A stretch of DNA of 64,000 nt, from contig JACKNO010000002.1 of assembly GCA_024234815.1 (NCBI GenBank), forward strand, positions 124,001-188,000, in the 5' to 3' direction. Below are positions 9,201-16,794 of this stretch, piece by piece. Every line of letters begins with the position of its first letter. Position 1 is the stretch's first letter. The notes below the pieces were generated by a model. The model had not been told where the DNA came from. It did not search any database and was given only the letters and a program-made list of their open reading frames with translations. The position numbers and the translations under genes are program-made. Source of the DNA: Pseudomonadales bacterium. Its GTDB lineage: Bacteria > Pseudomonadota > Gammaproteobacteria > Pseudomonadales > Halieaceae.

Positions 9201-10195
9201 ACGACATCGAGGCCAGCAGTGTCGACATCGACGGCGAGAAGATCGGCTTCACCGTTTCCGTCGGCGTCGTCCCCATCCGCGAACACAGCCCGGATGTGAG
9301 CCAGCTGCTGCACGCCGCCCGCACGACTATGCACCACGCCAAGGAACAGGGGCGTAACCGGGTGGTGCAGTTCGAGGAGGACCAGACCAGCGCAAGCGCC
9401 TACACCCAGGAAAAGCTGCGGGTTAAACGGGACCTGGAGCAGGCGGTGGCCACCGACCGCTTTGTGCTGCAGGCTCAGCCGATAGTGCAGACGCCGATTA
9501 CCGGCAACACGCCGGAGCAGCTGCACTTCGAACTGCTGCTGGGTCTTACCAGCAAGGACGGCTCACTGTCGTCGCCCCAGGATTTTATCGTGTCCGCCGA
9601 ACGCTACGGGTTCATGACCCTGGTCGACCGCTGGGTGGTGCGCGAGGCCTTCAGCTGGATCAGTCACCTGATGGACGCGCAGAAAGTTGTCCCCAGCCTG
9701 TCGATCAACCTGTCGGGGACCAGCGTCACCGATGACAGTTTCATGGACTACCTCTTTGAGCAGATTTCCGAATACGGTGTGGGCACCAGCCGAATCTGTT
9801 TTGAAATCACTGAAACCGGCACCATCTCCAACCTGGTCAAGGCCGCGGATTTTGTACGCGCCTTTCGCAATATCGGCTGCAAGTTTTCCATCGATGACTT
9901 CGGCACCGGCCTGGCAAGCCATAACTACCTGCGGGAACTGCCGGTTGACTACGTCAAGATTGACGGCGGATTCATCGTCAATATCCACAATAACCGCAAC
10001 GATTACGCCATCGCCCGCTCGATCAATGACCTGGCCCACTTCCTGGGCCAGGAGACTATTGCCGAGTCCGTTGAGAACGACCAGATCATCGCCAAGCTAC
10101 GCGAAATTGGCGTCGACTACTTGCAGGGATGGGGTATTGGCCGGCCACAGGTTTTGTCGGAGGTAGCCAAGCACCTGTCCTCCATCGAAAAGTAG
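6242..10195 (+). CDS. DUF1631 protein with degenerate GGDEF and a C-terminal EAL domain
   Basis: Very large (1317 residues) cytoplasmic signalling protein. Residues about 120-860 resemble DUF1631, with a proline/alanine-rich, probably disordered stretch at about 350-450. A PilZ-like segment (TWLSYRDKAGQKVRMQLAWIS) ends this part. A GGDEF fold follows from HDSLTRLINRETF (about 885), but its signature is EADSF at 962-966, so cyclase activity is unlikely. The EAL domain keeps E1097 (as ELL), D1218-D1219 in DDFGTG, VKIDGGF and AESVEN, so phosphodiesterase activity is possible. It may instead be a c-di-GMP sensor. A LuxR gene follows after 15 bases. No transmembrane segment is seen. Exact role unknown. 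Confidence 0.85.
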   Translation: MPEPVIQQVELPAKLELDDGARMVGDLSVLPDGSLQLSGTSVIRLAQGQKQLKLQPGTKARLELADATEVGEATRSNPVTLSKIEGKTLILLFADAASEAARLMHASLGGATPPAAAAANQERAPAILESFRKDSLEQLERLFKPFLSDLANQLFDLSTQVRHSSSDQNVFYDATVTIRRNRDALVADITTRINDYFEDPMSLGKYDCLNTPKPKDDGALNLVDTAEFESSLAIDRMVKHGEDIYGALLEALLIRYATLLDEDPRKVRLPVHVAPLSKAFQATIAAHDYPAAVLLKIFDYFTREFMRRLESYYKKLNQSLADKGIRPGLESEIAAKGSLLRQIKPPRPLIREAPAAPAESKEHAAPENSATLADMAKSLPGAGSAGAAAPGPGPQQTKYDNIYKSVIDALNFKRSADDSAPAQAHHYDSPPAGGSWDGSPLPPGDASQHNLASAQAIARALGSLQKDTQVRDQVGQSTSLREYLANHRQQLGELKDTGGLTSDSLNQLDLVDNLFGTIKSQLDVSAGLRPALGGLHIPLGKLALNDPQFFLDRSHPARVTLDKLAQLASAANFPNKALEARITEIVERIIADYEDDNATFDTALQKIDKLVAQQERALSRNVERVVRIEEGQEKLHKAQQAVDKVIAARVKTDHAPRVLADLVDNGLRDLLVLTHVKEGPHSRAWKDHLKNLDQLRLWLTEQDQGDANDEMMTQRGLEAGTLIDMIEQQIVSGLPTNVSHQSVLDELRDIVAGNRDVEFVDRSDGEAGAPEEPAETRAKIEDLPRLRRWVMRVEQLEKGTWLSYRDKAGQKVRMQLAWISEARDRFIFVNERGQKVADISNIKLARQLSRGMQPPAPADRLSLVDRSLYQTLEHVQKTLSFARNHDSLTRLINRETFLDQMDRALRHAQKKGSQHAVLYLNIDQFRLVNEVYDRIHGDQVLLEFATLLAQLHGRKSSSARIEADSFAVLLLDRTMEQAVQIAERIRHDIEASSVDIDGEKIGFTVSVGVVPIREHSPDVSQLLHAARTTMHHAKEQGRNRVVQFEEDQTSASAYTQEKLRVKRDLEQAVATDRFVLQAQPIVQTPITGNTPEQLHFELLLGLTSKDGSLSSPQDFIVSAERYGFMTLVDRWVVREAFSWISHLMDAQKVVPSLSINLSGTSVTDDSFMDYLFEQISEYGVGTSRICFEITETGTISNLVKAADFVRAFRNIGCKFSIDDFGTGLASHNYLRELPVDYVKIDGGFIVNIHNNRNDYAIARSINDLAHFLGQETIAESVENDQIIAKLREIGVDYLQGWGIGRPQVLSEVAKHLSSIEK

Positions 10196-10210
10196 CTCGC
10201 GCGAGCTGAC

Positions 10211-11422
10211 GTGTCGTCCTCCCTGATAGATTCCGCATTCGACAATCTCCTGCAGGCCGTATACCGCGGCGCGCTGGAACAACCGCCCTGGCGGAGCACC
10301 CTGCCCGCCCTGCGCGATGCCATAGATGCACAGGTTGTCTCCCTCGTGCTGCGGCCACCGTCGGTCGGCGACCGCGGCGTCATCCTCAACTGCGTGCGAC
10401 CCGACCCGGGGCAGCAGGCGGCGGCTTCACAACTGGCCGACCCCGGCGACTGGGAGCTTACCGCGTATCGCGAGCAGTTTTTTTCACTCGACCCATTCAT
10501 CAACCTGCCCCTGGACCAGATCATCACCCTCGGGGACCTGCTCAGCGATACCGAGCTCATGGCCTCTGACTACTACCTGCAGTACCTGCAACCGATCGGC
10601 CTGTTTCGGATTCTGGGTGTCGATACCGGTGAACCCGACGGAGTGCTGGCCCGCCTGCGTTTTTCCCGTCGCCGGGATGAGGCTCCCTTCAGCAGCCGGG
10701 ACAGGAAGATGCTGGCGCAGATAACGCCGCACCTGCGCCAGGCGGTGCAAATTTATGCCAGGCTGCACCATATGACCTCGGAACGGGACATCTACGCCGG
10801 GGCGGTCGACCAGTTATCAGTGGCCACTATTATCCTCGATGAAAAAGGCAGGCTGCTCAATACCAATGCCATGGCATCCGCCCTGCTCAAGGACGGCGAC
10901 GGCCTGAGCCTGAAGGGAAAACGCCTGCACCTCGCCGGCCGCAATGCCGACCGGGAGCTGCAGTCGGCACTGACCAGCGTGATCAGCGCCCAGCAGGCGG
11001 GTGAAACATCGGTGGTAAAAGCCCTGCGGGTGCCGCGGCCCGCAGGGCGCCCGGCACTCGGCCTGGTGATCAGGCCGGTAGCCTTGTCCGAATGGGGCGA
11101 GGGGCAGGTCGGCCCCTGCGCCGCCGTGTTCATCAGCGACCCGGACCAACGCGATTCCGCCTCGCAACAGACACTTGCGGAACTGTTCTCATTGACGCCG
11201 GCCGAGGCCAACGTGGCGATACTGTTGACCAGGGGCCTGAGCCTGGCAGAGGTATCCGAGGCCCAGAACATCTCCCCGCACACTGCTCGCGCCCAGTTGA
11301 AATCGATCTTCGCCAAGACCGGCGTCTCGCGCCAGGCCGAACTGGTTCGCATGATCGCCAAGAGTGTCGCCTCCCTGGGCCAGGCCCCCGAGCCGGCCAA
11401 CAGACTCGGTGTGAGGGACTAG
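10211..11422 (+). CDS. LuxR-family transcriptional regulator with PAS-like sensor region
   Basis: Protein of 403 residues with a GTG start. The C-terminal 60 residues form a LuxR/FixJ helix-turn-helix: LTPAEANVAILLTRG, then SLAEVSEAQNISPHTARAQLKSIFAKTG, which has the SxxTAxxQLKxIFxKxG recognition pattern. The upstream 330 residues contain a PAS-like part (ATIILDEKGRLLNTNAMA, about residues 205-222); no receiver domain or autoinducer-binding signature is recognisable. It starts 15 bases after the DUF1631/EAL gene, so the pair is probably co-transcribed. The FNR box for hemN begins directly after its stop codon. Target genes unknown. Confidence 0.85.
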   Translation: MSSSLIDSAFDNLLQAVYRGALEQPPWRSTLPALRDAIDAQVVSLVLRPPSVGDRGVILNCVRPDPGQQAAASQLADPGDWELTAYREQFFSLDPFINLPLDQIITLGDLLSDTELMASDYYLQYLQPIGLFRILGVDTGEPDGVLARLRFSRRRDEAPFSSRDRKMLAQITPHLRQAVQIYARLHHMTSERDIYAGAVDQLSVATIILDEKGRLLNTNAMASALLKDGDGLSLKGKRLHLAGRNADRELQSALTSVISAQQAGETSVVKALRVPRPAGRPALGLVIRPVALSEWGEGQVGPCAAVFISDPDQRDSASQQTLAELFSLTPAEANVAILLTRGLSLAEVSEAQNISPHTARAQLKSIFAKTGVSRQAELVRMIAKSVASLGQAPEPANRLGVRD

Positions 11423-11436
11423 TTGACCTAGGTCAA
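11423..11436. promoter_or_regulatory. FNR/Anr-type operator upstream of hemN
   Basis: The perfect palindrome TTGACCTAGGTCAA matches the FNR/Anr pattern TTGAY-N4-RTCAA. Its centre (11429.5) lies about 32 bp before a weak -10-like hexamer, TAACGT, at 11459-11464. That would place the site near -41.5, as in class II FNR activation. It begins immediately after the LuxR stop codon. Confidence 0.72.
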
Positions 11437-11495
11437 CGCCCCGCCATCTCGATCTTGCTAACGTGCGAGTTGTGCCACAAGACGACAACATCGCC

Positions 11496-12932
11496 ATGAC
11501 CAGTATTCTGCCCTCTACCCAGGCCCAGTTCGAAATTACACCTGCCCACAGGGCGGAGATGGAACTGGCGGCACGGTACGCCTGCGAGGGACCGCGCTAC
11601 ACGTCCTACCCCACCGCGCCACAATTCCGGCAGGACTTTCCACTGGACCAATACCTGGCCTGGCAGCAGCGCGACGGCGATCACAAACGCGCGCCGCTGT
11701 CGCTCTATCTCCACCTGCCTTTTTGCAAGGACATCTGCTACTACTGTGCCTGCAACAAGGTGGTGACCCGGCAAAAAGGGGTTGCCCGCCAGTATCTCGA
11801 TCGCCTGCACAAGGAAATCGAGCAGCAATCGCAGCTGGTGGGCAAGCAGCGTCCTATCACCCAGATGCACTGGGGCGGAGGCACGCCCACCTACCTGGAT
11901 GATGCGGAAATTACCGAGCTGATGCATATGCTCGCCAGCCACTTCCGCCTGCTGGACAGGGAATACCGCGAATACTCCATAGAAATTGACCCGCGCACCG
12001 TGGAGGCCGCTACCATCGCGCTGCTCAAGGGTGTAGGTTTCAATCGTATCAGCCTCGGGGTTCAGGACTTTGATCCGGTGGTGCAGCGCAGCGTCAACCG
12101 GATCCAGCCCTACGAGATGGTGGCTGATCTGGTGGCGAACATACGCTCGCACCATTTTCGCTCCCTGAGCTTCGACCTGATCTACGGCCTGCCGCACCAG
12201 AGCCACCACACCATGGCCGAGACCCTGCGCAAGGTCAATTCGCTGCGCCCCGACCGGATTGCCTGCTACAACTACGCCCACCTGCCACAGCGTTTCAGCA
12301 GCCAGCGCGCGATCGACCGCCTGACCCTGCCAGCGCCGGAAGAAAAACTGCTGATGCAGCAGATGATCAGCCACACGCTGCAGGACGCGGGCTACCTGCA
12401 TATCGGCATGGACCACTACGTGCTGCCGGACGACGAGCTCGCGTTAGCGCTGGCGGAAGGACGCCTGCAACGCAACTTCCAGGGTTACTCCTTGCATATG
12501 GCCGATGACCTGCTCGGCCTGGGGGTATCCTCGATCAGCCAGATCGGCGATTTCTACCTGCAGAACGAGCGCGATGTCGAAAGTTATTATCGACACATAG
12601 ACAGCGGCAAGCTGCCATTTACCCGCGGCTGCATGGTGACCTCAGAGGACAAGCTGCGGCGCCACATCATCATGAGCCTGATCTCGGACCTGCGCCTGGA
12701 TATCGGGGACTGTAATCGCCAGTTCGGCATCGACTTCAGCGCCAAATTCCCGGAAGAGCTCGCCGCCCTGGGACCTATGGTCCGTGACGGTCTGCTGGAA
12801 ATCAATGAACGTGAGATCACCGTCACCCGCCGGGGGCGCCCCTTCCTGCGCAATATCTGCATGCCCTTCGACGCCTATCTCACCGCCCACCGCGGCGACC
12901 AGCCGCCCCCGCGCTTTTCCGCCACAATTTAA
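11496..12932 (+). CDS. hemN: Oxygen-independent coproporphyrinogen III dehydrogenase HemN
   Basis: Radical-SAM enzyme that converts coproporphyrinogen III to protoporphyrinogen IX without oxygen for heme synthesis at low oxygen. The 478-residue protein has the cluster motif FCKDICYYCAC with C77, C81 and C84, the glycine-rich HWGGGTPTYL, EIDPRTV and SLGVQDFDPVVQ, all HemN signatures. Family length is about 455-480. The ATG at 11496 is preferred over an in-frame GTG at 11463 because conserved sequence starts only well after it. It is preceded by an FNR box and followed by fnr, as in Pseudomonas. The cbb3 oxidase encoded next needs the heme. Confidence 0.95.
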   Translation: MTSILPSTQAQFEITPAHRAEMELAARYACEGPRYTSYPTAPQFRQDFPLDQYLAWQQRDGDHKRAPLSLYLHLPFCKDICYYCACNKVVTRQKGVARQYLDRLHKEIEQQSQLVGKQRPITQMHWGGGTPTYLDDAEITELMHMLASHFRLLDREYREYSIEIDPRTVEAATIALLKGVGFNRISLGVQDFDPVVQRSVNRIQPYEMVADLVANIRSHHFRSLSFDLIYGLPHQSHHTMAETLRKVNSLRPDRIACYNYAHLPQRFSSQRAIDRLTLPAPEEKLLMQQMISHTLQDAGYLHIGMDHYVLPDDELALALAEGRLQRNFQGYSLHMADDLLGLGVSSISQIGDFYLQNERDVESYYRHIDSGKLPFTRGCMVTSEDKLRRHIIMSLISDLRLDIGDCNRQFGIDFSAKFPEELAALGPMVRDGLLEINEREITVTRRGRPFLRNICMPFDAYLTAHRGDQPPPRFSATI

Positions 12933-12935
12933 TAG

Positions 12936-12958
12936 CCCCCCTGATCCGAGGGGGGTAT
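12936..12958 (+). terminator. Intrinsic terminator-like hairpin after hemN
   Basis: CCCCCCT (12936-12942) pairs with AGGGGGG (12949-12955) around a six-base loop and is followed by TATTT. The stem starts four bases after the hemN stop. The T-run is short, so termination may be partial. Confidence 0.6.
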
Positions 12959-12978
12959 TTGCGACAGGGACTTTGGAT

Positions 12979-12984
12979 TATAAT
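12979..12984 (+). promoter_or_regulatory. Probable -10 element of the fnr promoter
   Basis: A perfect TATAAT lies 29 bases before the fnr ATG and directly after the hemN terminator hairpin. The -35 side is poor (TTGCGA-like at 12959-12964, short spacing), so either the promoter is weak or an activator helps. No FNR palindrome is seen between hemN and fnr. Confidence 0.5.
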
Positions 12985-13012
12985 GCCCTTATCGAGCAGT
13001 GGAGGCTTGGGC

Positions 13013-13771
13013 ATGACCATCAGATTGGCGGATGCGGGAGACAACAACGTACTCAAACCATGCCTGCATGACTACCAGGTGAGTTGTGGCAGCTGCAGAC
13101 TCAACAGTATTTGCCTGCCACTGGCGCTCGAAAGCGATGACATCGAACAACTGGACAGCATCATCCAGCGCAGCAAACCCCTGCAGAAAAGCCAGCACCT
13201 GTACCGTGAGGGCGACCACTTCAAATCCGTATTCGCGGTGCGCTCGGGTGCGTTGAAAGCCTACAAGACCACCGACGACGGGCGCGAGCAGGTCACCGGT
13301 TTCTACTTTCCCGGCGAAATACTCGGCATGGACGGCATCAGCAACAATCTGCACGCCTCCTCTGCCAAGGCGCTGGAAACAGCCGCTGTCTGCGAAATTC
13401 CATTCACCTCCCTGGAAAAGCTGAGCTCCATAATGCCCAGCCTGCAACGCCATTTCTTCCAGCTCATGAGCAGGGAAATCACCGAAGACCAGCAACTGAT
13501 CACCCTGCTCAGCAAAAATTCCGCGGACGAGCGGGTTGCCTCACTGATGCTGAGCATTTCCAGCCGCAATTCCAGGCGCAAGCTCAGCGCAACCCAGTTC
13601 AGGCTGCCCATGTCCCGTGTCGACATAGGCAACTACCTTGGCCTCACCGTTGAAACCGTGAGTCGCGTCTTCAGTCGCATGCAGAAACTGGAAATCCTCC
13701 GCGTCGATAATAAGGAAATCAAGATTCTCGACCCAAATGGCTTGCAAAACATGGCGAATGTGGCCGGTTAA
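13013..13771 (+). CDS. fnr: FNR/Anr-type oxygen-sensing transcription regulator
   Basis: CRP/FNR-family activator that senses oxygen through a [4Fe-4S] cluster. Using the ATG at 13013 (GGAGGC just upstream) gives 252 residues with C25, C28, C34 and C127. The spacing equals E. coli FNR C20/C23/C29/C122 shifted by five. A cNMP-binding-like beta roll follows (YREGDHFKSVFAVRSGALKA). The C-terminal helix-turn-helix is DIGNYLGLTVETVSRVFSR, whose ETVSR recognition residues read TTGAT half-sites. Three such sites occur nearby (11423, 13793, 23883). A longer start at 12959 is in frame but lacks conservation. In pseudomonads this gene is called anr. Confidence 0.95.
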   Translation: MTIRLADAGDNNVLKPCLHDYQVSCGSCRLNSICLPLALESDDIEQLDSIIQRSKPLQKSQHLYREGDHFKSVFAVRSGALKAYKTTDDGREQVTGFYFPGEILGMDGISNNLHASSAKALETAAVCEIPFTSLEKLSSIMPSLQRHFFQLMSREITEDQQLITLLSKNSADERVASLMLSISSRNSRRKLSATQFRLPMSRVDIGNYLGLTVETVSRVFSRMQKLEILRVDNKEIKILDPNGLQNMANVAG

Positions 13772-13792
13772 TCCAACCGCGCTCGCAAGTTC

Positions 13793-13806
13793 TTGACGCA
13801 AATCAA
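13793..13806. promoter_or_regulatory. FNR/Anr-type operator upstream of the Yip1-cco unit
   Basis: TTGACGCAAATCAA matches TTGAY-N4-ATCAA. Its centre (13799.5) is about 31 bp from TAACAT (13828-13833), a 4/6 match to a -10 hexamer, which suits a class II position. A second -10-like GATAAT sits at 13845. The site is 77 bases before the Yip1-like ATG and is the only FNR palindrome found ahead of ccoN. Confidence 0.72.
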
Positions 13807-13882
13807 GGACGATATCCACACAAACCCTAACATTACGCGTTTTTGATAATACAGTTAGTTGCTCAGGGGAGACTTCAACCTA

Positions 13883-14485
13883 ATGATTCAACATACCTTT
13901 GGCTTATTGGTCAGGCCCAGCGCCCAATGGCGGACTGTCGCCGATCTTCCAGAGAGCTCTTTTCTCACGCTGGTACTGTATCCCTGCATCTTCGCCATCC
14001 TGCCGGCGGTGGCCTGGTACTACGGCACCAGTCGAGTCGGCTGGACTGTCGGCGACCAGGGCGAAGCCATCAAGCTCACCGTGGAAAGCGCCCGCCAGAT
14101 CAGCGTCCTGTTTTATCTTACGATGCTCGCGTCGGTCGTGGTGATCGGCTACTTTGTGCACTGGATGTCGGACACCTACGGGGCTGACTCCAGCCTCACC
14201 AAAGGTATCGTCATTGTCGGACTGACCTGCACCCCGCTATTTATCGCCGGCCTTGTAGGCTTTTACCCCCTGCTCTGGATTGACCTGTTGATCGGTGTCG
14301 TGGCGGTAAGCTGGTCGGTGTACCTGCTTTACCTGGGGATACCCATTGTCATGAACATACCCGAAGAGCGCGGCTTCCTGTTTTCCAGCGCGGTGGTCGG
14401 CGTGGCGCTGGTTATCTTTATTTGTGTGATGGTTGGCTCGGTCATACTCTGGGAATACGGCGCGGCGCCGGCTTTCACCGACTGA
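13883..14485 (+). CDS. Yip1-domain inner-membrane protein
   Basis: A 200-residue integral membrane protein with about five hydrophobic segments (near 33-50, 85-105, 118-140, 145-165 and 175-195). The start MIQHTFGLLVRPSAQWR and the later LYLGIPIVMNIPEE are characteristic of bacterial Yip1-family proteins. The ATG at 13883 is preferred over an in-frame TTG at 13859. It lies between an FNR box and ccoN, 58 bases before ccoN with no terminator between, so it should be induced together with the cbb3 oxidase. The biochemical role of bacterial Yip1 proteins is not established; a link to oxidase assembly is only inferred from position. Confidence 0.8.
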   Translation: MIQHTFGLLVRPSAQWRTVADLPESSFLTLVLYPCIFAILPAVAWYYGTSRVGWTVGDQGEAIKLTVESARQISVLFYLTMLASVVVIGYFVHWMSDTYGADSSLTKGIVIVGLTCTPLFIAGLVGFYPLLWIDLLIGVVAVSWSVYLLYLGIPIVMNIPEERGFLFSSAVVGVALVIFICVMVGSVILWEYGAAPAFTD

Positions 14486-14543
14486 TTAAACGCCTTAACC
14501 CCGATATTTTTGTTGCACTGACATCTTGAATTGGAATTAAACC

Positions 14544-15989
14544 ATGAGCGAGCTTAACTCTGCACTGGAACACCCCGTTTACAACTACAAGGTGGTCCGC
14601 CAGTTTACCGTGATGACGGTGGTCTGGGGCATCGTGGGTATGCTGGTGGGCGTACTCATTGCCGCCCAGCTGGCCTGGCCGGCATTGAACTTCGACCTGC
14701 CCTGGCTATCCTTCGGGCGCCTGCGGCCGCTGCATACGAACGCGGTGATCTTCGCCTTTGGCGGGTCGGCGCTATTCGCCACCTCGTTTTACGTGGTGCA
14801 GCGCACCTGCCAGGTCAGGCTCATCTCCGACAAGCTGGCCTCCATCACCTTCTGGGGCTGGCAGCTGGTAATTGTCTCGGCGGCCATCACCCTGCCGCTG
14901 GGTATCACCAGCAGCAAGGAGTACGCCGAGCTGCAGTGGCCCATCGATATCCTCATCACCGTGATCTGGGTGATATACGCCATTGTATTTTTTGGCACCA
15001 TCGCCAAGCGCAAAACCGACCACATCTATGTCGCGAACTGGTTTTACGGCGCGTTTATCATCGCGGTCGCCATATTGCATATCATCAACAGCCTCGCCAT
15101 GCCGATTGCCTTCAACTCGTTCCAGGCGTACTCCATCTACGCTGGCACCGTGGACGCCATGGTCCAGTGGTGGTACGGCCACAACGCCGTGGGCTTTTTC
15201 CTGACCGCCGGTTTCCTGGGCATGATGTACTATTTCGTACCCAAGCAGGCCGAGCGCCCGGTGTATTCCTATCGGCTCAGCATCGTGCACTTCTGGGCCC
15301 TGGTGGCGGTGTATATCTGGGCCGGCCCCCACCATCTTCACTACACTGCCCTGCCCGACTGGGCCCAGAGCCTGGGCATGGTGATGTCCCTGATCCTGTT
15401 GGCTCCGTCCTGGGGCGGGATGATCAACGGCATGATGACGCTGTCGGGGGCCTGGCACAAACTGCGCAGCGACCCAATCCTGCGTTTCCTCGTGGTGAGC
15501 CTGTCGTTCTACGGCATGTCCACCTTCGAGGGGCCGATGATGTCGATCAAAACAGTCAATTCGCTGTCGCACTACACTGACTGGACCATCGGCCACGTGC
15601 ATTCCGGCGCCCTGGGCTGGGTTGCGATGATCTCGATCGGCGCCATGTATCACCTGATACCAATTCTTTTCGGTCGTGAGCGCATGTACAGCATCAGCCT
15701 CATCAACGCCCATTTCTGGATGTCCACCATCGGCACGGTACTTTACATCACCTCCATGTGGGTAAACGGTATCCTGCAGGGCCTGATGTGGCGCGCGTAT
15801 AACCAGGACGGGACCCTGACCTACAGTTTCGTCGAGTCGGTATCCGCCAGCTACCCGGGCTATGTCGTCAGGGTTATCGGCGGCGCGATATTCTTCAGCG
15901 GCATGCTGCTGATGGCCTACAACCTGTATATGACAAGCCGGAAAGACGTTGAACCACTGGCGGCCCCGACGTTAGCGAGCGCGGTTTAA
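14544..15989 (+). CDS. ccoN: cbb3-type cytochrome c oxidase subunit I CcoN
   Basis: Catalytic subunit of the high-affinity cbb3 oxidase in the inner membrane, carrying heme b and the heme b3-CuB centre. The 481 residues contain about twelve membrane segments. Conserved histidines are visible in LHTNAVIFAFGG (near 60), WYGHNAVGFF (near 210), HHLHYTALPDWAQSLG (near 262) and DWTIGHVHSGALGW (near 350). Family length is about 475-480. First oxidase gene; ccoO starts seven bases after its stop. Confidence 0.97.
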   Translation: MSELNSALEHPVYNYKVVRQFTVMTVVWGIVGMLVGVLIAAQLAWPALNFDLPWLSFGRLRPLHTNAVIFAFGGSALFATSFYVVQRTCQVRLISDKLASITFWGWQLVIVSAAITLPLGITSSKEYAELQWPIDILITVIWVIYAIVFFGTIAKRKTDHIYVANWFYGAFIIAVAILHIINSLAMPIAFNSFQAYSIYAGTVDAMVQWWYGHNAVGFFLTAGFLGMMYYFVPKQAERPVYSYRLSIVHFWALVAVYIWAGPHHLHYTALPDWAQSLGMVMSLILLAPSWGGMINGMMTLSGAWHKLRSDPILRFLVVSLSFYGMSTFEGPMMSIKTVNSLSHYTDWTIGHVHSGALGWVAMISIGAMYHLIPILFGRERMYSISLINAHFWMSTIGTVLYITSMWVNGILQGLMWRAYNQDGTLTYSFVESVSASYPGYVVRVIGGAIFFSGMLLMAYNLYMTSRKDVEPLAAPTLASAV

Positions 15990-15996
15990 GGAGCGG

Positions 15997-16608
15997 ATGA
16001 TGAAACACGATGTAGTTGAAAAAAATGTCGGCCTGATGATCATCCTGACGATAGTTGCGCTCAGCTTCGGCACCCTGGTTGAACTGGTACCCCTGCTGTT
16101 CGCCAAGGAAACCCACGAGCCTATCGCCGGCCTCAAACCGCTGCCGGCACTGGAACTGGAAGGCAGGGATATCTATATCCGCGAGGGCTGCAACACCTGC
16201 CACTCCCAGATGATTCGCCCGCTGCGGGCGGAAACCGAGCGCTACGGGCACTACTCCGTGGCCGGGGAGTCTGTCTATAACCACCCCTTCCTGTGGGGCT
16301 CCAAGCGAACCGGGCCGGACCTGGCGCGTGTGGGCAAGCGTTACAGCGATGACTGGCAGCGAGCGCACCTCTACAACCCGAGGGACGTTGTACCCGAATC
16401 CAACATGCCCGCTTTCCCATGGCTGTTCGAAAACGAGATTGACCCGGACCTGACCGGATTGAAAATGTCCGCCCTGCGCAAGGTGGGCGTGCCGTACACC
16501 GATGAGGATATCAGCGGTGCCGGGGCAGCGGTCACCGGCAAGAAGGAAATTGACGCCCTGGTTGCCTATCTGCAACAGCTGGGCACCCTGCTGCAATCGA
16601 GGCGCTAG
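15997..16608 (+). CDS. ccoO: cbb3 oxidase subunit II CcoO, mono-heme cytochrome c
   Basis: Membrane-anchored periplasmic cytochrome c that passes electrons to CcoN. The 203-residue protein has an N-terminal anchor at about residues 12-34 and one heme motif, CNTCH (C65, C68, H69), with the family signature SQMIRPLRAE next to it. A Met axial ligand is likely in ESNMPAFPW (near 134). Length is typical. GGAG precedes the start, and two adjacent ATGs (15997 and 16000) are possible. Confidence 0.96.
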   Translation: MMKHDVVEKNVGLMIILTIVALSFGTLVELVPLLFAKETHEPIAGLKPLPALELEGRDIYIREGCNTCHSQMIRPLRAETERYGHYSVAGESVYNHPFLWGSKRTGPDLARVGKRYSDDWQRAHLYNPRDVVPESNMPAFPWLFENEIDPDLTGLKMSALRKVGVPYTDEDISGAGAAVTGKKEIDALVAYLQQLGTLLQSRR

Positions 16609-16614
16609 TTCACT

Positions 16615-16794
16615 ATGGATATCAATGACCTGAGAGGGTTCAGCACAGTATTCCTGATGGTGACATTCATCGGCCTGTGTATCTGGGCGTACAGCAGCAA
16701 ACGAAAAAAAGCATTTGATGAAGCCGCCAACCTTCCCTTCGCGGACGAAGAGCTGAATCAAGAGACCATGCAGGAGGAAGCAAGGAATGGCTAG
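16615..16794 (+). CDS. ccoQ: cbb3 oxidase small subunit CcoQ
   Basis: A 59-residue frame starts at the ATG at 16615, six bases after the ccoO stop. It encodes MDINDLRGFSTVFLMV, continues as a single hydrophobic helix through CIWAYSS, and ends with a basic then acidic tail (KRKKAFDEAANLPFADEE). CcoQ proteins are about 50-70 residues with this layout and help stabilise CcoP in the complex. Its end overlaps the ccoP start by eight bases, supporting translational coupling. It is assigned from position and topology because the family is too short and variable for motif proof. Confidence 0.9.
   Translation: MDINDLRGFSTVFLMVTFIGLCIWAYSSKRKKAFDEAANLPFADEELNQETMQEEARNG

Noticed and set aside
12959..13012. 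Extended N-terminus of FNR
   Set aside because: The extra 18 codons contain the TATAAT promoter element and lack conservation. ATG 13013 with GGAGGC upstream keeps the Cys spacing of E. coli FNR (offset of five).
14526..14540. TTGAATTGGAATTAA directly before ccoN as an FNR box
   Set aside because: It matches only loosely and lies at the ribosome-binding region of ccoN, too close to the start codon for activation. The better site is at 13793.
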